Source: Sphingopyxis sp. QXT-31
GTDB lineage: Bacteria > Pseudomonadota > Alphaproteobacteria > Sphingomonadales > Sphingomonadaceae
Length of the DNA stretch: 64,000 nucleotides
Assembly: GCF_001984035.1 (NCBI RefSeq)
Contig: NZ_CP019449.1
Span: forward strand, 1,550,001-1,614,000
Reading direction: 5' to 3'
Each line of letters starts with the position of its first letter. Positions within the stretch are counted from its first letter, which is position 1. The position numbers and the translations under genes are program-made. Under the pieces are notes generated by a model. The model was not told where the DNA came from, did not search any database, and worked only from the letters and a program-made list of their open reading frames with translations. Of the stretch, positions 7,038 through 16,480 are shown piece by piece.

Positions 7038-8887
7038 CCCTTGGCCCCCTTCAGCTGCGACAGGTCGCGCACCGCGCCCCGCGCGGCGCTCGTCGTCATC
7101 GCGGCATAGGCCTGAAGTGCTACCGAAACCTTGCGCGGCCGCGGCTTCGCGGGTTGCCAGCCCGCCGCGTCCATCGCGGCGCGACGCTCGGCCAGCACGC
7201 TGTCGGCAACCGCGAGGGTGATCGTGCGCGCCGGAATGTCGATGTTGATCAGGTCGCCATTCTCGACCAGTCCGATCGTTCCGCCCTCGGCCGCCTCGGG
7301 CGAGACATGGCCGATCGACAGCCCCGAGGTGCCGCCGGAGAAGCGGCCGTCGGTGACCAGCGCGCAGGCGGCGCCCAGCCCCTTCGACTTAAGGTAGCTC
7401 GTCGGATAGAGCATTTCCTGCATGCCCGGCCCGCCTTTCGGCCCTTCGTAGCGGATGACGATGACGTCGCCCGCGACGACCTGCCCGGTCAGGATGCCCG
7501 CGACCGCGGCGTCCTGGCTCTCGTAGACCTTCGCGGGGCCCGAGAATTTGAGGATGCTCTCGTCGACCCCCGCAGTCTTCACGATGCACCCGTCGAGCGC
7601 GACATTGCCCGACAGCACCGCGAGCCCGCCATCCTGGCTGAATGCGTGGCTTGCCGAGCGGATCACCCCCGCTTCGCGATCGAGGTCGAGCTCGTTCCAG
7701 CGCCGGTCCTGGCTGAACGCGGTCTGCGTCGGCACGCCGCCGGGCGCGGCCATGAAGAATTTCTGCACCTCGGGATCGTTGGTGCGCGATATGTCCCATT
7801 TGTTGAGCGCATCGCCCAAGGTCGCGCTGTGCACCGTCGGCAGATGTGCGTGGATCAGCCCCGCGCGCTCGAGCTGGCCGAGGATGGCCATGATCCCACC
7901 GGCGCGGTGGACATCCTCCATATGCACGTCGCTCTTCGCCGGCGCGACCTTCGACAGGCACGGCACGCGGCGCGACAGCCGGTCGATGTCCTCCATCGTG
8001 AAATCGACCCCGGCTTCGAAGGCGGCGGCGAGCAGGTGCAGCACGGTATTGGTCGACCCACCCATCGCGATGTCGAGGCTCATCGCATTTTCGAACGCCT
8101 CGAAGGTCGCGATATTGCGCGGCAGAACGCTCTGGTCGTCCTCCTCATAATGGCGGCGGCACATGTCGACGACGAGGCGCCCGGCGTTCAGGAACAAAGC
8201 CTTGCGATCGGCGTGCGTCGCGAGCGTCGAGCCATTGCCCGGCAGCGACAGTCCGAGCGCCTCGGTCAGGCAGTTCATCGAATTGGCGGTGAACATGCCC
8301 GAACACGACCCGCAGGTCGGGCACGCCGCCTGCTCGATCGCGGTGACCTCTTCGTCGGTATATTTCTCGTCGGCGGCGGCAACCATCGCATCCACGAGAT
8401 CCAGCGCGACAATCTTGCCCTTCAGCACGACCTTGCCCGCCTCCATCGGCCCGCCCGACACGAACACGACCGGGATGTTGATGCGCAGCGCCGCCATCAG
8501 CATGCCCGGCGTGATCTTGTCGCAGTTCGAGATGCACACCATCGCGTCGGCGCAATGGGCGTTGACCATATATTCGACGCTGTCGGCGATCAGGTCGCGG
8601 CTCGGCAGGCTGTAGAGCATGCCATCGTGCCCCATCGCGATCCCATCGTCGACCGCGATGGTGTTGAATTCCTTGGCGACCCCGCCATGCGCCTCGATCT
8701 CGCGCGCGACCATCTGGCCGAGGTCCTTCAAATGAACGTGCCCGGGCACGAACTGGGTGAAGCTGTTGACCACCGCGATGATCGGTTTGCCGAAATCGCC
8801 GTCCTTCATCCCCGTCGCCCGCCACAGCCCGCGCGCGCCGGCCTGGTTGCGGCCATGGGTGGTGGTGCGCGAACGATATGAAGGCAT
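7034..8887 (-). CDS. ilvD: Dihydroxy-acid dehydratase
   Basis: A 617-residue IlvD/Edd family enzyme that dehydrates 2,3-dihydroxy-isovalerate and -methylvalerate to the 2-keto acids of valine and isoleucine synthesis. Near full-length identity to the family is visible: [35 protein letters not shown], the Fe-S cysteines in [12 protein letters not shown] and [17 protein letters not shown], and [22 protein letters not shown] 8887 was chosen (AGGA 9 nt upstream, and the family starts MPxYRS) over a TTG nine bases earlier. An AT-rich leader of about 59 nt precedes it, a possible site for its own promoter. Confidence 0.97.
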   Translation of the reverse strand: MPSYRSRTTTHGRNQAGARGLWRATGMKDGDFGKPIIAVVNSFTQFVPGHVHLKDLGQMVAREIEAHGGVAKEFNTIAVDDGIAMGHDGMLYSLPSRDLIADSVEYMVNAHCADAMVCISNCDKITPGMLMAALRINIPVVFVSGGPMEAGKVVLKGKIVALDLVDAMVAAADEKYTDEEVTAIEQAACPTCGSCSGMFTANSMNCLTEALGLSLPGNGSTLATHADRKALFLNAGRLVVDMCRRHYEEDDQSVLPRNIATFEAFENAMSLDIAMGGSTNTVLHLLAAAFEAGVDFTMEDIDRLSRRVPCLSKVAPAKSDVHMEDVHRAGGIMAILGQLERAGLIHAHLPTVHSATLGDALNKWDISRTNDPEVQKFFMAAPGGVPTQTAFSQDRRWNELDLDREAGVIRSASHAFSQDGGLAVLSGNVALDGCIVKTAGVDESILKFSGPAKVYESQDAAVAGILTGQVVAGDVIVIRYEGPKGGPGMQEMLYPTSYLKSKGLGAACALVTDGRFSGGTSGLSIGHVSPEAAEGGTIGLVENGDLINIDIPARTITLAVADSVLAERRAAMDAAGWQPAKPRPRKVSVALQAYAAMTTSAARGAVRDLSQLKGAKG

Positions 8888-8946
8888 TTTGAGCAATCCT
8901 GATAATAATATTTCAAAATTTGACGAAGAAACGCGCCTCTACACGC

Positions 8947-9678
8947 CTATCCTGCGATATACAATGAAAGTTTGCTGCACATGCGAGCAAGCCGCTCGGC
9001 GAACAACCCCTGCCCCGCGCCATCGCGCACCAAATCCTGCCGCATCTCTATCCCGACATAAGGAACGCCATTCGCCTCGGCATGGCGGTTCATCGTCGCG
9101 TTGAGCAGTTTGCCCGAATAGGGAAGCTGGTCGCCGACGATCAGCCCTTCCGTCGCCAGCGCCGCGATGGCGGGCGCCGCGAGCCGTTCATCCTCGTTGT
9201 AGAGCACCCCGACCTGCCACGGCCGCGCCTGTTCGGGATCGCTCGCAAGCGAAGGCGTGAAGCTGTGCAGCGACAGGATCATCGCCGGCCTGGCTGCCGC
9301 GATCGTCGCCGCGATATGCGCATGATAGGGCCGGAAAAAGCGCGCCATCCGCGCCTCGCGCCCGGCCTGATCGAGCGCGTTGCCGGGGATCGCGTGACCG
9401 TCGCTCGCAATGGGGACAGCGCCCGGCGCATCCTCGTCGCGGTTGCAGTCGACGACCAGCCGCGACACCCCGCCCAGGATCGCCGCGTCGACCGCCCCCG
9501 CCTCGATCAGTAGCGCCGCCACCTCGGCGACGCCGATGTCGATCGCGATATGTTCGTTGAGCAGCGCCGGGTCGATGCCGAGGTCGATGTCGGCGGGCAC
9601 ATGGTTCGACGCATGATCGCCGATCAGCAGCACCCCGCCCGCGCGCGGCATCCCGAGCGCGGTCCACGCCTCGCTCAT
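8947..9678 (-). CDS. N-formylglutamate amidohydrolase family protein
   Basis: A 243-residue protein with the family landmarks LIGDHASNHVPADI (near residue 18), VSRLVVDCNRDEDAPGAVP, ILSLHSFTPSL and IEMRQDLV. Members hydrolyse N-formyl or related N-acyl amino acids; some act in histidine degradation, but no hut genes are nearby, so the substrate is open. The start ATG 9678 overlaps the ispE stop (ATGA), indicating coupled translation in the ETF-QO/TPR/ispE transcription unit. Confidence 0.88.
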   Translation of the reverse strand: MSEAWTALGMPRAGGVLLIGDHASNHVPADIDLGIDPALLNEHIAIDIGVAEVAALLIEAGAVDAAILGGVSRLVVDCNRDEDAPGAVPIASDGHAIPGNALDQAGREARMARFFRPYHAHIAATIAAARPAMILSLHSFTPSLASDPEQARPWQVGVLYNEDERLAAPAIAALATEGLIVGDQLPYSGKLLNATMNRHAEANGVPYVGIEMRQDLVRDGAGQGLFAERLARMCSKLSLYIAG

Positions 9679-10523
9679 CGCAGCGTTCCCGCCATCTGCC
9701 ACCAGTGCGGGTGACTCTCCGCCAGTTTCACCGACGCCGCGTCGCGCTCGGCGAGCGCGTCGAACAAGGCGAAGCAGGTCGCCCCCGACCCCGACATGCG
9801 CGCGAGCCACGGGCTCAGCGCCCCGAGTTCGGTGAGCACATCGACGATCGCCGGGCATTGCGCTATCGCCACGCGCTGCAAATCGTTGCGCGCGGCAAAC
9901 AGCTGCGCGCGCCCCGCCGGGTCGCCATAGAGCGCACCGCGGTCGATCCCGTCCCAAGCGGCGAACACCGGCCCGGTCGCGACGGGCTGGCGCGGATTGA
10001 CCAGCAGCACCGGCGTCCCGCCGAGCCGCAATTCGGGTACCGGCGACAATAACTCGCCGACCCCGACGCCCAGGCAGGTTTGGCTAGTCACGCACGCCGC
10101 GACATCGGCGCCCAGCGGTGCGACCGCGCGCGCCAGCGTCGTATCGCCCAACTCGGGCAAGAAATTTGTCCGCACCAGCCGCGCCATCGCCGCGGCATCG
10201 GCCGACCCGCCGCCGATCCCCGCCGCCACGGGCAACCGCTTGATCAGCCTGACCGCCAGCGACGGCACGCGATCCGCGCCATAACGCTCGCGCAGCAAGG
10301 TCACCGCGCGCAGCACCAGATTGTCCGCACCGGCGCTCAGCCCCTCGGCGAATTCACCGTCGATCGCCAGCGCATCGGCCTCCGCCACCCGCGCCTCGAT
10401 CGTGTCGCCATGATCGACGAAGGCGAACAACGTCTCGATCTCGTGATAGCCATCGGCCCGCCGCGCGCGGACGTGGAGCGCAAGGTTGATCTTCGCCCAG
10501 CCCGTCTCGGCCAGCACGGTCAT
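9675..10523 (-). CDS. ispE: 4-diphosphocytidyl-2-C-methyl-D-erythritol kinase
   Basis: A 282-residue GHMP kinase of the non-mevalonate isoprenoid pathway that phosphorylates CDP-methylerythritol. Visible: AKINLALHVRARRADGYHEI near the N-terminus, the GHMP ATP loop LPVAAGIGGGSADAAA, and MSGSGATCFALF near the C-terminus. ATG 10523 overlaps the stop of the TPR-protein gene by four bases (ATGA), and the gene overlaps the next one the same way. Confidence 0.95.
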   Translation of the reverse strand: MTVLAETGWAKINLALHVRARRADGYHEIETLFAFVDHGDTIEARVAEADALAIDGEFAEGLSAGADNLVLRAVTLLRERYGADRVPSLAVRLIKRLPVAAGIGGGSADAAAMARLVRTNFLPELGDTTLARAVAPLGADVAACVTSQTCLGVGVGELLSPVPELRLGGTPVLLVNPRQPVATGPVFAAWDGIDRGALYGDPAGRAQLFAARNDLQRVAIAQCPAIVDVLTELGALSPWLARMSGSGATCFALFDALAERDAASVKLAESHPHWWQMAGTLR

Positions 10524-12136
10524 GGCGCGGTCGTCGCGGGGGTCAGCCCGTCGCGCAATTTCGCCTCGATCCGCGTCGCCATATCGGCCTCGGCGAGCAG
10601 CGCCGCGGCGCGCCATGTGTAGCGCGCCTGGAAATGCCGCCCCGTCGCCCAATAGGCGTCGCCCAGATGCTCGACGATCACCGCATTGGCCGGGTCGCCC
10701 GCCTGCGCCTTTTCGAGCAGGGGCACAGCTTCGCCGGGCTTGCCGGTCAGGAAATAGGCCCAGCCGAGCGAATCGGTGATCGCCGCGCTCTGCGGGTCCT
10801 GCGCCCACGCCGCCTCGATCTGTTCGAGCGACTTGTCGACATTCTTGCGCCGCTCGATCGAAGAATAACCGACGAAATTCAGCACGTTCGGATCATTGGG
10901 CCGCAGCATAATCGCCTTGTCGAGCAACGGTTCGGCCGCGTCCCAGTCGCCCGCCTGCAACAGCAGTTCGGCGCGCGCGATCAGCAGGCTGCCGCGCAGC
11001 GCCTTGTCATTCTCGTCGTCGCCGAGATCGGCTTCGAGCGCGGCATAGGCGCGTTCGGCGGCCGCCGCGTCGCCGCCGCGCCGCGCGACGTCGGCGTAGC
11101 GCACCAGCAGGCTGCGCGACCCCGGCTCGCGCGCGATGGCGCGTTCGGCGAGGTTCACCGCCGCGGGATAGCCGCCCTTGTCGGCGACCAGCTCGGCATA
11201 GCGCATCGCCAGCACCGGCGGCGGATCGCGAAATTCGGCGAGCGTGCCGAGCGCGTCATCGGTCTGCCCGTTGCCCGAGAGCGCCTCAAGCAGCGCGCCG
11301 CGCACCTGCCAGTCGTTCGGCTCGAGCCAGAAGGCGACGCGCGCAAAGAGCAGCGGCACCTTGGGATTGCTGTTCGGCGTCCGCGCAAAACCGTCGGCGA
11401 GCAGCCCCAGCCAATGCGCCACCCCGCCGCGCGGGCCAGTGACGAGCTGGTCGGGCAGCAACAGCACCGGATCCTCGCGCGCCCCCGCCGCGAGCGCGAT
11501 CCGCCCGCGCAGCCGCTCGGCCGCCGCGCCCTCGCCCGCCTTCGCCAGCGCAGCGGCGACGCGCATCGCGACGAGCTGGCTCGTGCGATCGGTCAATATT
11601 ACCTTGTCGGCGAGCGCCGCCGCCTCGGCGGGGCGCTTGGCACCGAGCTGGACCAGCGCCGCCTCCAGCTGGAACGCCGGTTGCGGCGGCCCACGATCGC
11701 CGGCGCTCAGCAAATGCCGTTCGGGCGCCGCCTCGCGCGCGCCAACCGCGATCCAGCTGCTGAGCGGCGGCCCGACGAGCCGCGCGATCGCATCGCCGCC
11801 GGTCTTGTCCGACCGCCCAGCAACATAGGCCTGCGCGCCCTTCCAGTCGGCGCGGCGCAACGCATCCGCGACGAGCACCAGCTGCGCGTCAAATCGCCGG
11901 TCGCCCGCCTGCCACAGCAGGAAGGCCGCGCTCCGCGCCGCGGCGAAGTCACCCGCCTCGATCGCCTGTTCGAGCATCCGCCCGCCCAGCCCCGGCAGCT
12001 CGGGCACCGCGCTCGCGACCGTCGTCAAGGCGGCCAGCGCCATCTGCGGATCGCCCGCGTCTTCGGCCAGCCGCGCCTTCGCGAGCGCACCCAGAACCGC
12101 GTCTCCGCCATCGGCGGCCTGCGCGGTCAGCGGCAT
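10520..12136 (-). CDS. Secreted tetratricopeptide-repeat protein
   Basis: A 538-residue TPR protein, with several 34-residue helical units most obvious in the C-terminal half (ALRGSLLIARAELLLQAGDW, PNDPNVLNFVGYSSIERRK, SLGWAYFLTGKPGEAVPLLE). ATG 12136 is the first conventional start. However, the codons just upstream in frame encode the rest of an ideal signal peptide (KLGLLAAAALMPLTAQA), which can only be reached from ATT 12181 or ATC 12178, behind GGAGG at 12191-12187. The mature protein is thus probably periplasmic and 15 residues longer than the ATG form. The gene lies between ETF-QO and ispE in one transcription unit. The function is unknown; TPR proteins mediate protein contacts. Confidence 0.85.
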   Translation of the reverse strand: MPLTAQAADGGDAVLGALAKARLAEDAGDPQMALAALTTVASAVPELPGLGGRMLEQAIEAGDFAAARSAAFLLWQAGDRRFDAQLVLVADALRRADWKGAQAYVAGRSDKTGGDAIARLVGPPLSSWIAVGAREAAPERHLLSAGDRGPPQPAFQLEAALVQLGAKRPAEAAALADKVILTDRTSQLVAMRVAAALAKAGEGAAAERLRGRIALAAGAREDPVLLLPDQLVTGPRGGVAHWLGLLADGFARTPNSNPKVPLLFARVAFWLEPNDWQVRGALLEALSGNGQTDDALGTLAEFRDPPPVLAMRYAELVADKGGYPAAVNLAERAIAREPGSRSLLVRYADVARRGGDAAAAERAYAALEADLGDDENDKALRGSLLIARAELLLQAGDWDAAEPLLDKAIMLRPNDPNVLNFVGYSSIERRKNVDKSLEQIEAAWAQDPQSAAITDSLGWAYFLTGKPGEAVPLLEKAQAGDPANAVIVEHLGDAYWATGRHFQARYTWRAAALLAEADMATRIEAKLRDGLTPATTAP

Positions 12137-12164
12137 CAGCGCCGCCGCCGCGAGCAGGCCCAGC

Positions 12165-13820
12165 TTACATGTTCGGATAATTGGGGCCTCCGCCGCCTTC
12201 GGGGGTGACCCAGTTGATATTCTGGGTCGGGTCCTTGATGTCGCACGTCTTGCAATGCACGCAATTTTGCGCGTTGATCACGAATTTGGGATCGCCGACG
12301 TCCTGCCCGACGATCTCATAGACCCCCGCGGGGCAATAACGCTGCGCGGGCTCGTCGTACATCGGCAGGTTATACTCGACCGGGATCGACGGGTCCTTGA
12401 GCTGCAGGTGGACCGGCTGGTCCTCCTCATGGTTGGTGTTCGAGATGAACACCGACGACAGGCGATCGAAGGTCAGCACCCCGTCGGGCTTCGGATAATC
12501 GGGCTTGGGCATCATGTCCGCGCGGTACAGCGTCGTGTTGTCGGGATGATGCTTCATCGTGAAGGGCATTTTGATCTTCAGCGTCTCGGCCCACATCGTG
12601 ATCCCCGACAGAATCGTGCCGAAAAAATCGCCCCATTTCTCGACCAGCGGCAGCACATTGCGCACGACGCTGAGTTCCTTTTTCACCCAGCTGTCGTCAT
12701 AGGCATCCTGATAGGCGGTGAGCGTGTCGCTGCTCCGCCCCGCGCTCACCGCGGCAAAGGCCGCCTCAGCCGCCATCATGCCCGATTTCATCGCGGTATG
12801 CGTGCCTTTAATCCGCGGCACGTTGAGAAAACCGGCGCTGTCGCCGATCAGCGCGCCGCCCGGGAAGGCGAGCTTCGGCACCGACTGATAGCCGCCGTCG
12901 CTGATCGCGCGCGCGCCGTACGACACGCGCTTGCCGCCCTTCAGGATCTTCGCGATCTCGGGGTGCGTCTTCCACTTCTGCATTTCCTGGAAGGGCGAGG
13001 TGTGCGGATTGCGATAGTTAAGCCATGTCACGAAGCCGAGCGCAACCTGCCCGTTCGCCTGATGATAGAGGAACCCGCCGCCGTTCGAATTTTCGTCGAG
13101 CGGCCAGCCCTGCGTGTGGATCACGCGGCCCTCGGCGTGGTTCTCCGCCTTGATGTCCCAAAGCTCCTTGACGCCGAGCCCATAGACCTGCGGCTCGCAA
13201 TCACTGTCCAATGCGAATTGCGGCTTCAGTATCTTGGTCAGATGTCCGCGCACGCCCTCGCCGAAGAAAGTGTATTTCGCGTGCAGCTCGAGCCCCGGCT
13301 GGTAGTCGGGCTTGTGGCTCCCGTCGCGCGCGACGCCCATGTCGCCGGTCGCGACGCCCTTCACCGAGCCGTCGTCATTGTAAAGGATCTCGGCCGCCGG
13401 GAACCCAGCGAAAATCTCGACCCCCAGCCCCTCAGCCTGTTCGGCGAGCCAACGGCAGAGGTTACCGAGGCTGCCGGTGTAGGTGCCCTTGTTATGCATG
13501 AAGCCCGGCGTGATGAAATGCGGGACGCCGACCTTCTTGGTCTTGGTCAGCACCCAATGCTGGTTGTCGTTCACCGGCACCTCGGCCATCGGGCAGCCTT
13601 GCTCGCGCCAGTCGGGCAACAGTTCGTCGAGCGACTTGGGATCGATCACCGCCCCCGACAGGATATGCGCGCCGACCTCGGACCCTTTTTCCAGGATACA
13701 GACCGACAATTCGCTGCCCGCTTCGTTCGCGAGCTGCTTGAGGCGGATCGCCGCCGAAAGCCCCGCCGGACCCGCGCCGACGATGACCACGTCATAGGGC
13801 ATCGATTCCCGTTCGCTCAC
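12165..13820 (-). CDS. Electron transfer flavoprotein-ubiquinone oxidoreductase
   Basis: A 551-residue ETF-QO, the membrane-associated flavoprotein that passes electrons from ETF to ubiquinone. Seen: FAD motif VIVGAGPAGLSAAIRL near residue 12, GSEVGAHILSGAVIDP, and a C-terminal [4Fe-4S] ferredoxin-type segment with YCPAGVYE and NCVHCKTCDIKDP supplying the four cysteines. GTG 13820 (MSERESMPYD) has AAAGG 8 nt upstream. Length equals the family norm. It leads the minus-strand run that continues through the TPR protein, ispE and the amidohydrolase, with little obvious functional link among them. Confidence 0.95.
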   Translation of the reverse strand: MSERESMPYDVVIVGAGPAGLSAAIRLKQLANEAGSELSVCILEKGSEVGAHILSGAVIDPKSLDELLPDWREQGCPMAEVPVNDNQHWVLTKTKKVGVPHFITPGFMHNKGTYTGSLGNLCRWLAEQAEGLGVEIFAGFPAAEILYNDDGSVKGVATGDMGVARDGSHKPDYQPGLELHAKYTFFGEGVRGHLTKILKPQFALDSDCEPQVYGLGVKELWDIKAENHAEGRVIHTQGWPLDENSNGGGFLYHQANGQVALGFVTWLNYRNPHTSPFQEMQKWKTHPEIAKILKGGKRVSYGARAISDGGYQSVPKLAFPGGALIGDSAGFLNVPRIKGTHTAMKSGMMAAEAAFAAVSAGRSSDTLTAYQDAYDDSWVKKELSVVRNVLPLVEKWGDFFGTILSGITMWAETLKIKMPFTMKHHPDNTTLYRADMMPKPDYPKPDGVLTFDRLSSVFISNTNHEEDQPVHLQLKDPSIPVEYNLPMYDEPAQRYCPAGVYEIVGQDVGDPKFVINAQNCVHCKTCDIKDPTQNINWVTPEGGGGPNYPNM

Positions 13821-13901
13821 CGCAAATACCTTTCTGCCGTCCCTGCGCGGACATTCATCGTGCCCTGCGCTCATTCTGTCACGAAATGCGATGCCCGCCA
13901 A

Positions 13902-13917
13902 TTGACGCGTCCGTCAA
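13902..13917. promoter_or_regulatory. Short inverted repeat between divergent genes
   Basis: TTGACG-CGTC-CGTCAA is a perfect 6-bp inverted repeat with a 4-bp spacer, in the 118-bp region between the divergent ETF-QO and UDG-like genes. Each arm also resembles a -35 element (TTGACG). It may be a regulator site or simply back-to-back -35 boxes; no convincing -10 was identified. Confidence 0.3.
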
Positions 13918-13938
13918 CTGCCTGTTTGAAACAAATCG

Positions 13939-14727
13939 ATGGGTGGGCAAAACTCTGCGTTGCTGGCGCAAAGCTATCACGACTGGTGGTCGTTGGCGGG
14001 CGTCGATGCATTGGTGGGCGAGACGCCGGCCGGCTGGCTCGCTGCGCCTCCAGCAAACGACCCTGCCCCCACGCGCCCTAAAACGGTGATCGCCGCCGGA
14101 CCCGAGCAGGTCCCGCTTCCAGCCGCGCTCCAGCGCCAGCAGGTGGCGGAAGCACCCGTCGCCAAAGGCCCGGTCGAACTCCCCACCGAGTGGAGCGCCT
14201 TCCAAAGCTGGCTCGCCGAACATCCGGGCGTCCCCGGCAGCCAGTGGGACGCGCGCCGCGTCCTTCCCGCCGGCGAGCCCGGCGCGCCGCTGATGCTGCT
14301 CACCGCCTGGCCCGAGATCGACGACCAGCGCGACGGCCAACTCTTCACCGGCCCCGCGGGCAAACTGCTCGACGCGATGCTCGCCGCGATCGGCACGACG
14401 CGCGCGCAATGCTATCTCGCCAGCCTCGCCGTCACCCGACCGCCCGGCGGACGCTGCGACGAGACGGCCGCGGCCGATCTGGACCGGCTGCTCTGGCACC
14501 ACCTCCGCCTCGCGCGCCCCGGCCGCCTGCTTCTCATCGGCGGCGACATCACGCGCATGGCGACAAAAATCGCGCTGGCAGACGCGCGCGGAAGGTTACT
14601 CCATATTAACCAAGATGGCGGCAAGGTGGAGGCGGTGGCAATCGCGCATCCTGCGATGCTGCTGACCCGGCCGGCCCAGAAAGCGGCCGCCTGGGATAGT
14701 CTCAAACTGTTCAACCGGGGACGTTGA
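13939..14727 (+). CDS. Uracil-DNA glycosylase-like protein, active site degenerate
   Basis: A 262-residue protein. The second half resembles family 4/5-type uracil-DNA glycosylases: DGQLFTGPAGKLLDAMLAAI (about residues 132-151), LAVTRPPGGR, and a C-terminal IAHPAMLLTRPAQKAAAW matching the HPS motif. The usual motif A GExPGxxE(D/Q) is replaced by LTAWPEIDDQ (about 121-130), and the paired N-terminal cysteines that hold the [4Fe-4S] cluster are absent. Residues 1-80 are a low-complexity, Pro/Ala-rich extension. It is likely a non-catalytic or altered-specificity homologue (inference). It is transcribed with the lytic transglycosylase 3 bp downstream. Confidence 0.75.
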   Translation: MGGQNSALLAQSYHDWWSLAGVDALVGETPAGWLAAPPANDPAPTRPKTVIAAGPEQVPLPAALQRQQVAEAPVAKGPVELPTEWSAFQSWLAEHPGVPGSQWDARRVLPAGEPGAPLMLLTAWPEIDDQRDGQLFTGPAGKLLDAMLAAIGTTRAQCYLASLAVTRPPGGRCDETAAADLDRLLWHHLRLARPGRLLLIGGDITRMATKIALADARGRLLHINQDGGKVEAVAIAHPAMLLTRPAQKAAAWDSLKLFNRGR

Positions 14728-14730
14728 CAG

Positions 14731-16476
14731 ATGAAAACGATCACGGCTCTCGCCGCCGCCTTCCTGTTTTCCGCCGCCAGCCCGGCGATCGCTGCCGACG
14801 CGGGCGATCCGATGACCATGGCGCCACAAACGGTGCCGGGCGTGCTCTCGCCCAAGCAGAAGCAGCTCTATTCGCAAGTGGTCAGCGCGATCCGCGGCCA
14901 GCGTTGGGCGGAAGCGCGCGCGCTCCTCGACGGCGCCGAAAACGGCCCGCTCAGTGATTTCCTGCGCGCCGAGCTGCTCGTCGCGCCGAACAGTCCCAAG
15001 GCCGAAGTCGCCGACATCATGCCGATCCTGGCGCGCTCGCCCAACCTTCCGCAGGCCGAGCAGCTCGGCCGCCTAGCGGCGAAGCGCGGCGCGACCGATA
15101 TCCCCGCGCTCCCCTATCAGACGCGGCTCAGCTGGGCGGGCAGCGCCCCGCGCCGCGTCGGCGCCGACAGCGTCAGCGACCCCTTCGCGAACGGCCTCGC
15201 CAGCAGCATCCCCGAGCGCATCAAGAACGACGACCCCGCCGGCGCCGAGGCCCTGCTCAACGCGGTGATCGACAAGCTCAGCCCCCAGGCGCGCGCCGAA
15301 TGGCAGCAGAAGGTCGCCTGGTCCTATTATATTGAGAATGACGACGCGAACGCGCTGCGCCTGGCGCTCGCCTGCACCCAGAACGGCGGCGCCTGGGCGA
15401 CGCAGGGTGCGTGGACGCAGGGCCTCGCCGCTTGGCGCCTGCGCGATTATCGCACCGCGCTGACCGCCTTCGACCGCGTCGCCAAGGAAGCGCCCGATAG
15501 CGAACTGCGCGCCGCGGCCCACTATTGGGCATCGCGCGCCGCGATGGCCGCGGGCGAGCCCGCCTCGGTCCAGCCGCGCCTTCGCGCCGCCGCCGCCAAC
15601 GAGGAAACCTTCTACGGCCTGCTCGCCGCCGAGACGCTCGGCGACGGCGTCGTGCGCCAGCAGACCGCCCGCCCCGACCGCAGCGCCTGGCGCGCGCTCG
15701 AGGAACAGCCCAATGTCCGCGCCGCGATCGCGCTCGCCGAGATCGGCGAGGAGCAATATGCCGGCGAGGCGCTCCGCCATCAGGCACGCATCGGCAACGC
15801 GAGCCAGCACGAGCAGCTGATCGCTATCGCCAATGCGTTGAGCCTGCCCGAGACGCAGCTCTGGCTCGCGCACAACACGCCGCAGGGGCGCAAGCTCGCG
15901 GCCTCGACGCGCTATCCCCAGCCGAAATGGGAGCCCAATGGCGGTTGGCGCGTCGATCCCGCGCTCGTCTTTGCCCACACCCTCCAGGAATCGCGCTTCC
16001 AGCGCGCTGCGGTCAGCGGCGCGGGCGCGATGGGGCTGATGCAGGTGCGCCCCGGTACCGCGCGCGACCTCGCGCGCTGGAACGGCGACGCGAGCGGCCC
16101 CGGCGACCTAAAGACCCCCGCGGTCAACATGGATTTCGGCCAGCGCTACCTCGAATATCTCAGCCGCGACGGCTCGACCGGCGGCCAGCTGCCCAAGGTC
16201 ATCGCCGCCTATAACGCCGGCCCCGCGCCGATCGCACGCTGGCAGACCGAGGTCCGCGACGGCGGCGATCCCCTGCTCTACATCGAATCGATCCCTTATT
16301 GGGAAACGCGCGGCTATGTCGGCATCGTGCTGCGCAACTACTGGATGTACGAAGCGCAGCAGGGCAAGCCCTCGGTCAGCCGAGCCGCGCTGGCGCAGGG
16401 CAAATGGCCGCGCTTCCCCGACAGCAAGGACCGGGTGCGGCTGAGCTACGCGCCGGGCCTGACCAACGCCGACTAG
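14731..16476 (+). CDS. Soluble lytic murein transglycosylase
   Basis: A 581-residue periplasmic Slt-type enzyme. The signal peptide MKTITALAAAFLFSAASPAIA is followed by a long alpha-superhelical domain (about 40-400) and a C-terminal SLT lysozyme-like domain with catalytic Glu in HTLQESRFQ (about residue 420), AMGLMQVRPGTARD, and AYNAGPAPIARW. It cleaves the MurNAc-GlcNAc bond of peptidoglycan with formation of 1,6-anhydroMurNAc. It starts 3 bp after the UDG-like gene and is followed 4 bp later by moaB, so the three are probably one transcript. Confidence 0.93.
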   Translation: MKTITALAAAFLFSAASPAIAADAGDPMTMAPQTVPGVLSPKQKQLYSQVVSAIRGQRWAEARALLDGAENGPLSDFLRAELLVAPNSPKAEVADIMPILARSPNLPQAEQLGRLAAKRGATDIPALPYQTRLSWAGSAPRRVGADSVSDPFANGLASSIPERIKNDDPAGAEALLNAVIDKLSPQARAEWQQKVAWSYYIENDDANALRLALACTQNGGAWATQGAWTQGLAAWRLRDYRTALTAFDRVAKEAPDSELRAAAHYWASRAAMAAGEPASVQPRLRAAAANEETFYGLLAAETLGDGVVRQQTARPDRSAWRALEEQPNVRAAIALAEIGEEQYAGEALRHQARIGNASQHEQLIAIANALSLPETQLWLAHNTPQGRKLAASTRYPQPKWEPNGGWRVDPALVFAHTLQESRFQRAAVSGAGAMGLMQVRPGTARDLARWNGDASGPGDLKTPAVNMDFGQRYLEYLSRDGSTGGQLPKVIAAYNAGPAPIARWQTEVRDGGDPLLYIESIPYWETRGYVGIVLRNYWMYEAQQGKPSVSRAALAQGKWPRFPDSKDRVRLSYAPGLTNAD

Positions 16477-16480
16477 GGCG

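Noticed and set aside
7154..8881. Long plus-strand frame opposite ilvD
   Set aside because: Its His/Arg/Asp-rich composition is a typical GC-rich shadow; ilvD on the other strand is unambiguous.
10634..12208. Plus-strand frame opposite the TPR gene
   Set aside because: Arg/Gln-rich shadow; the minus-strand TPR repeats are clear.
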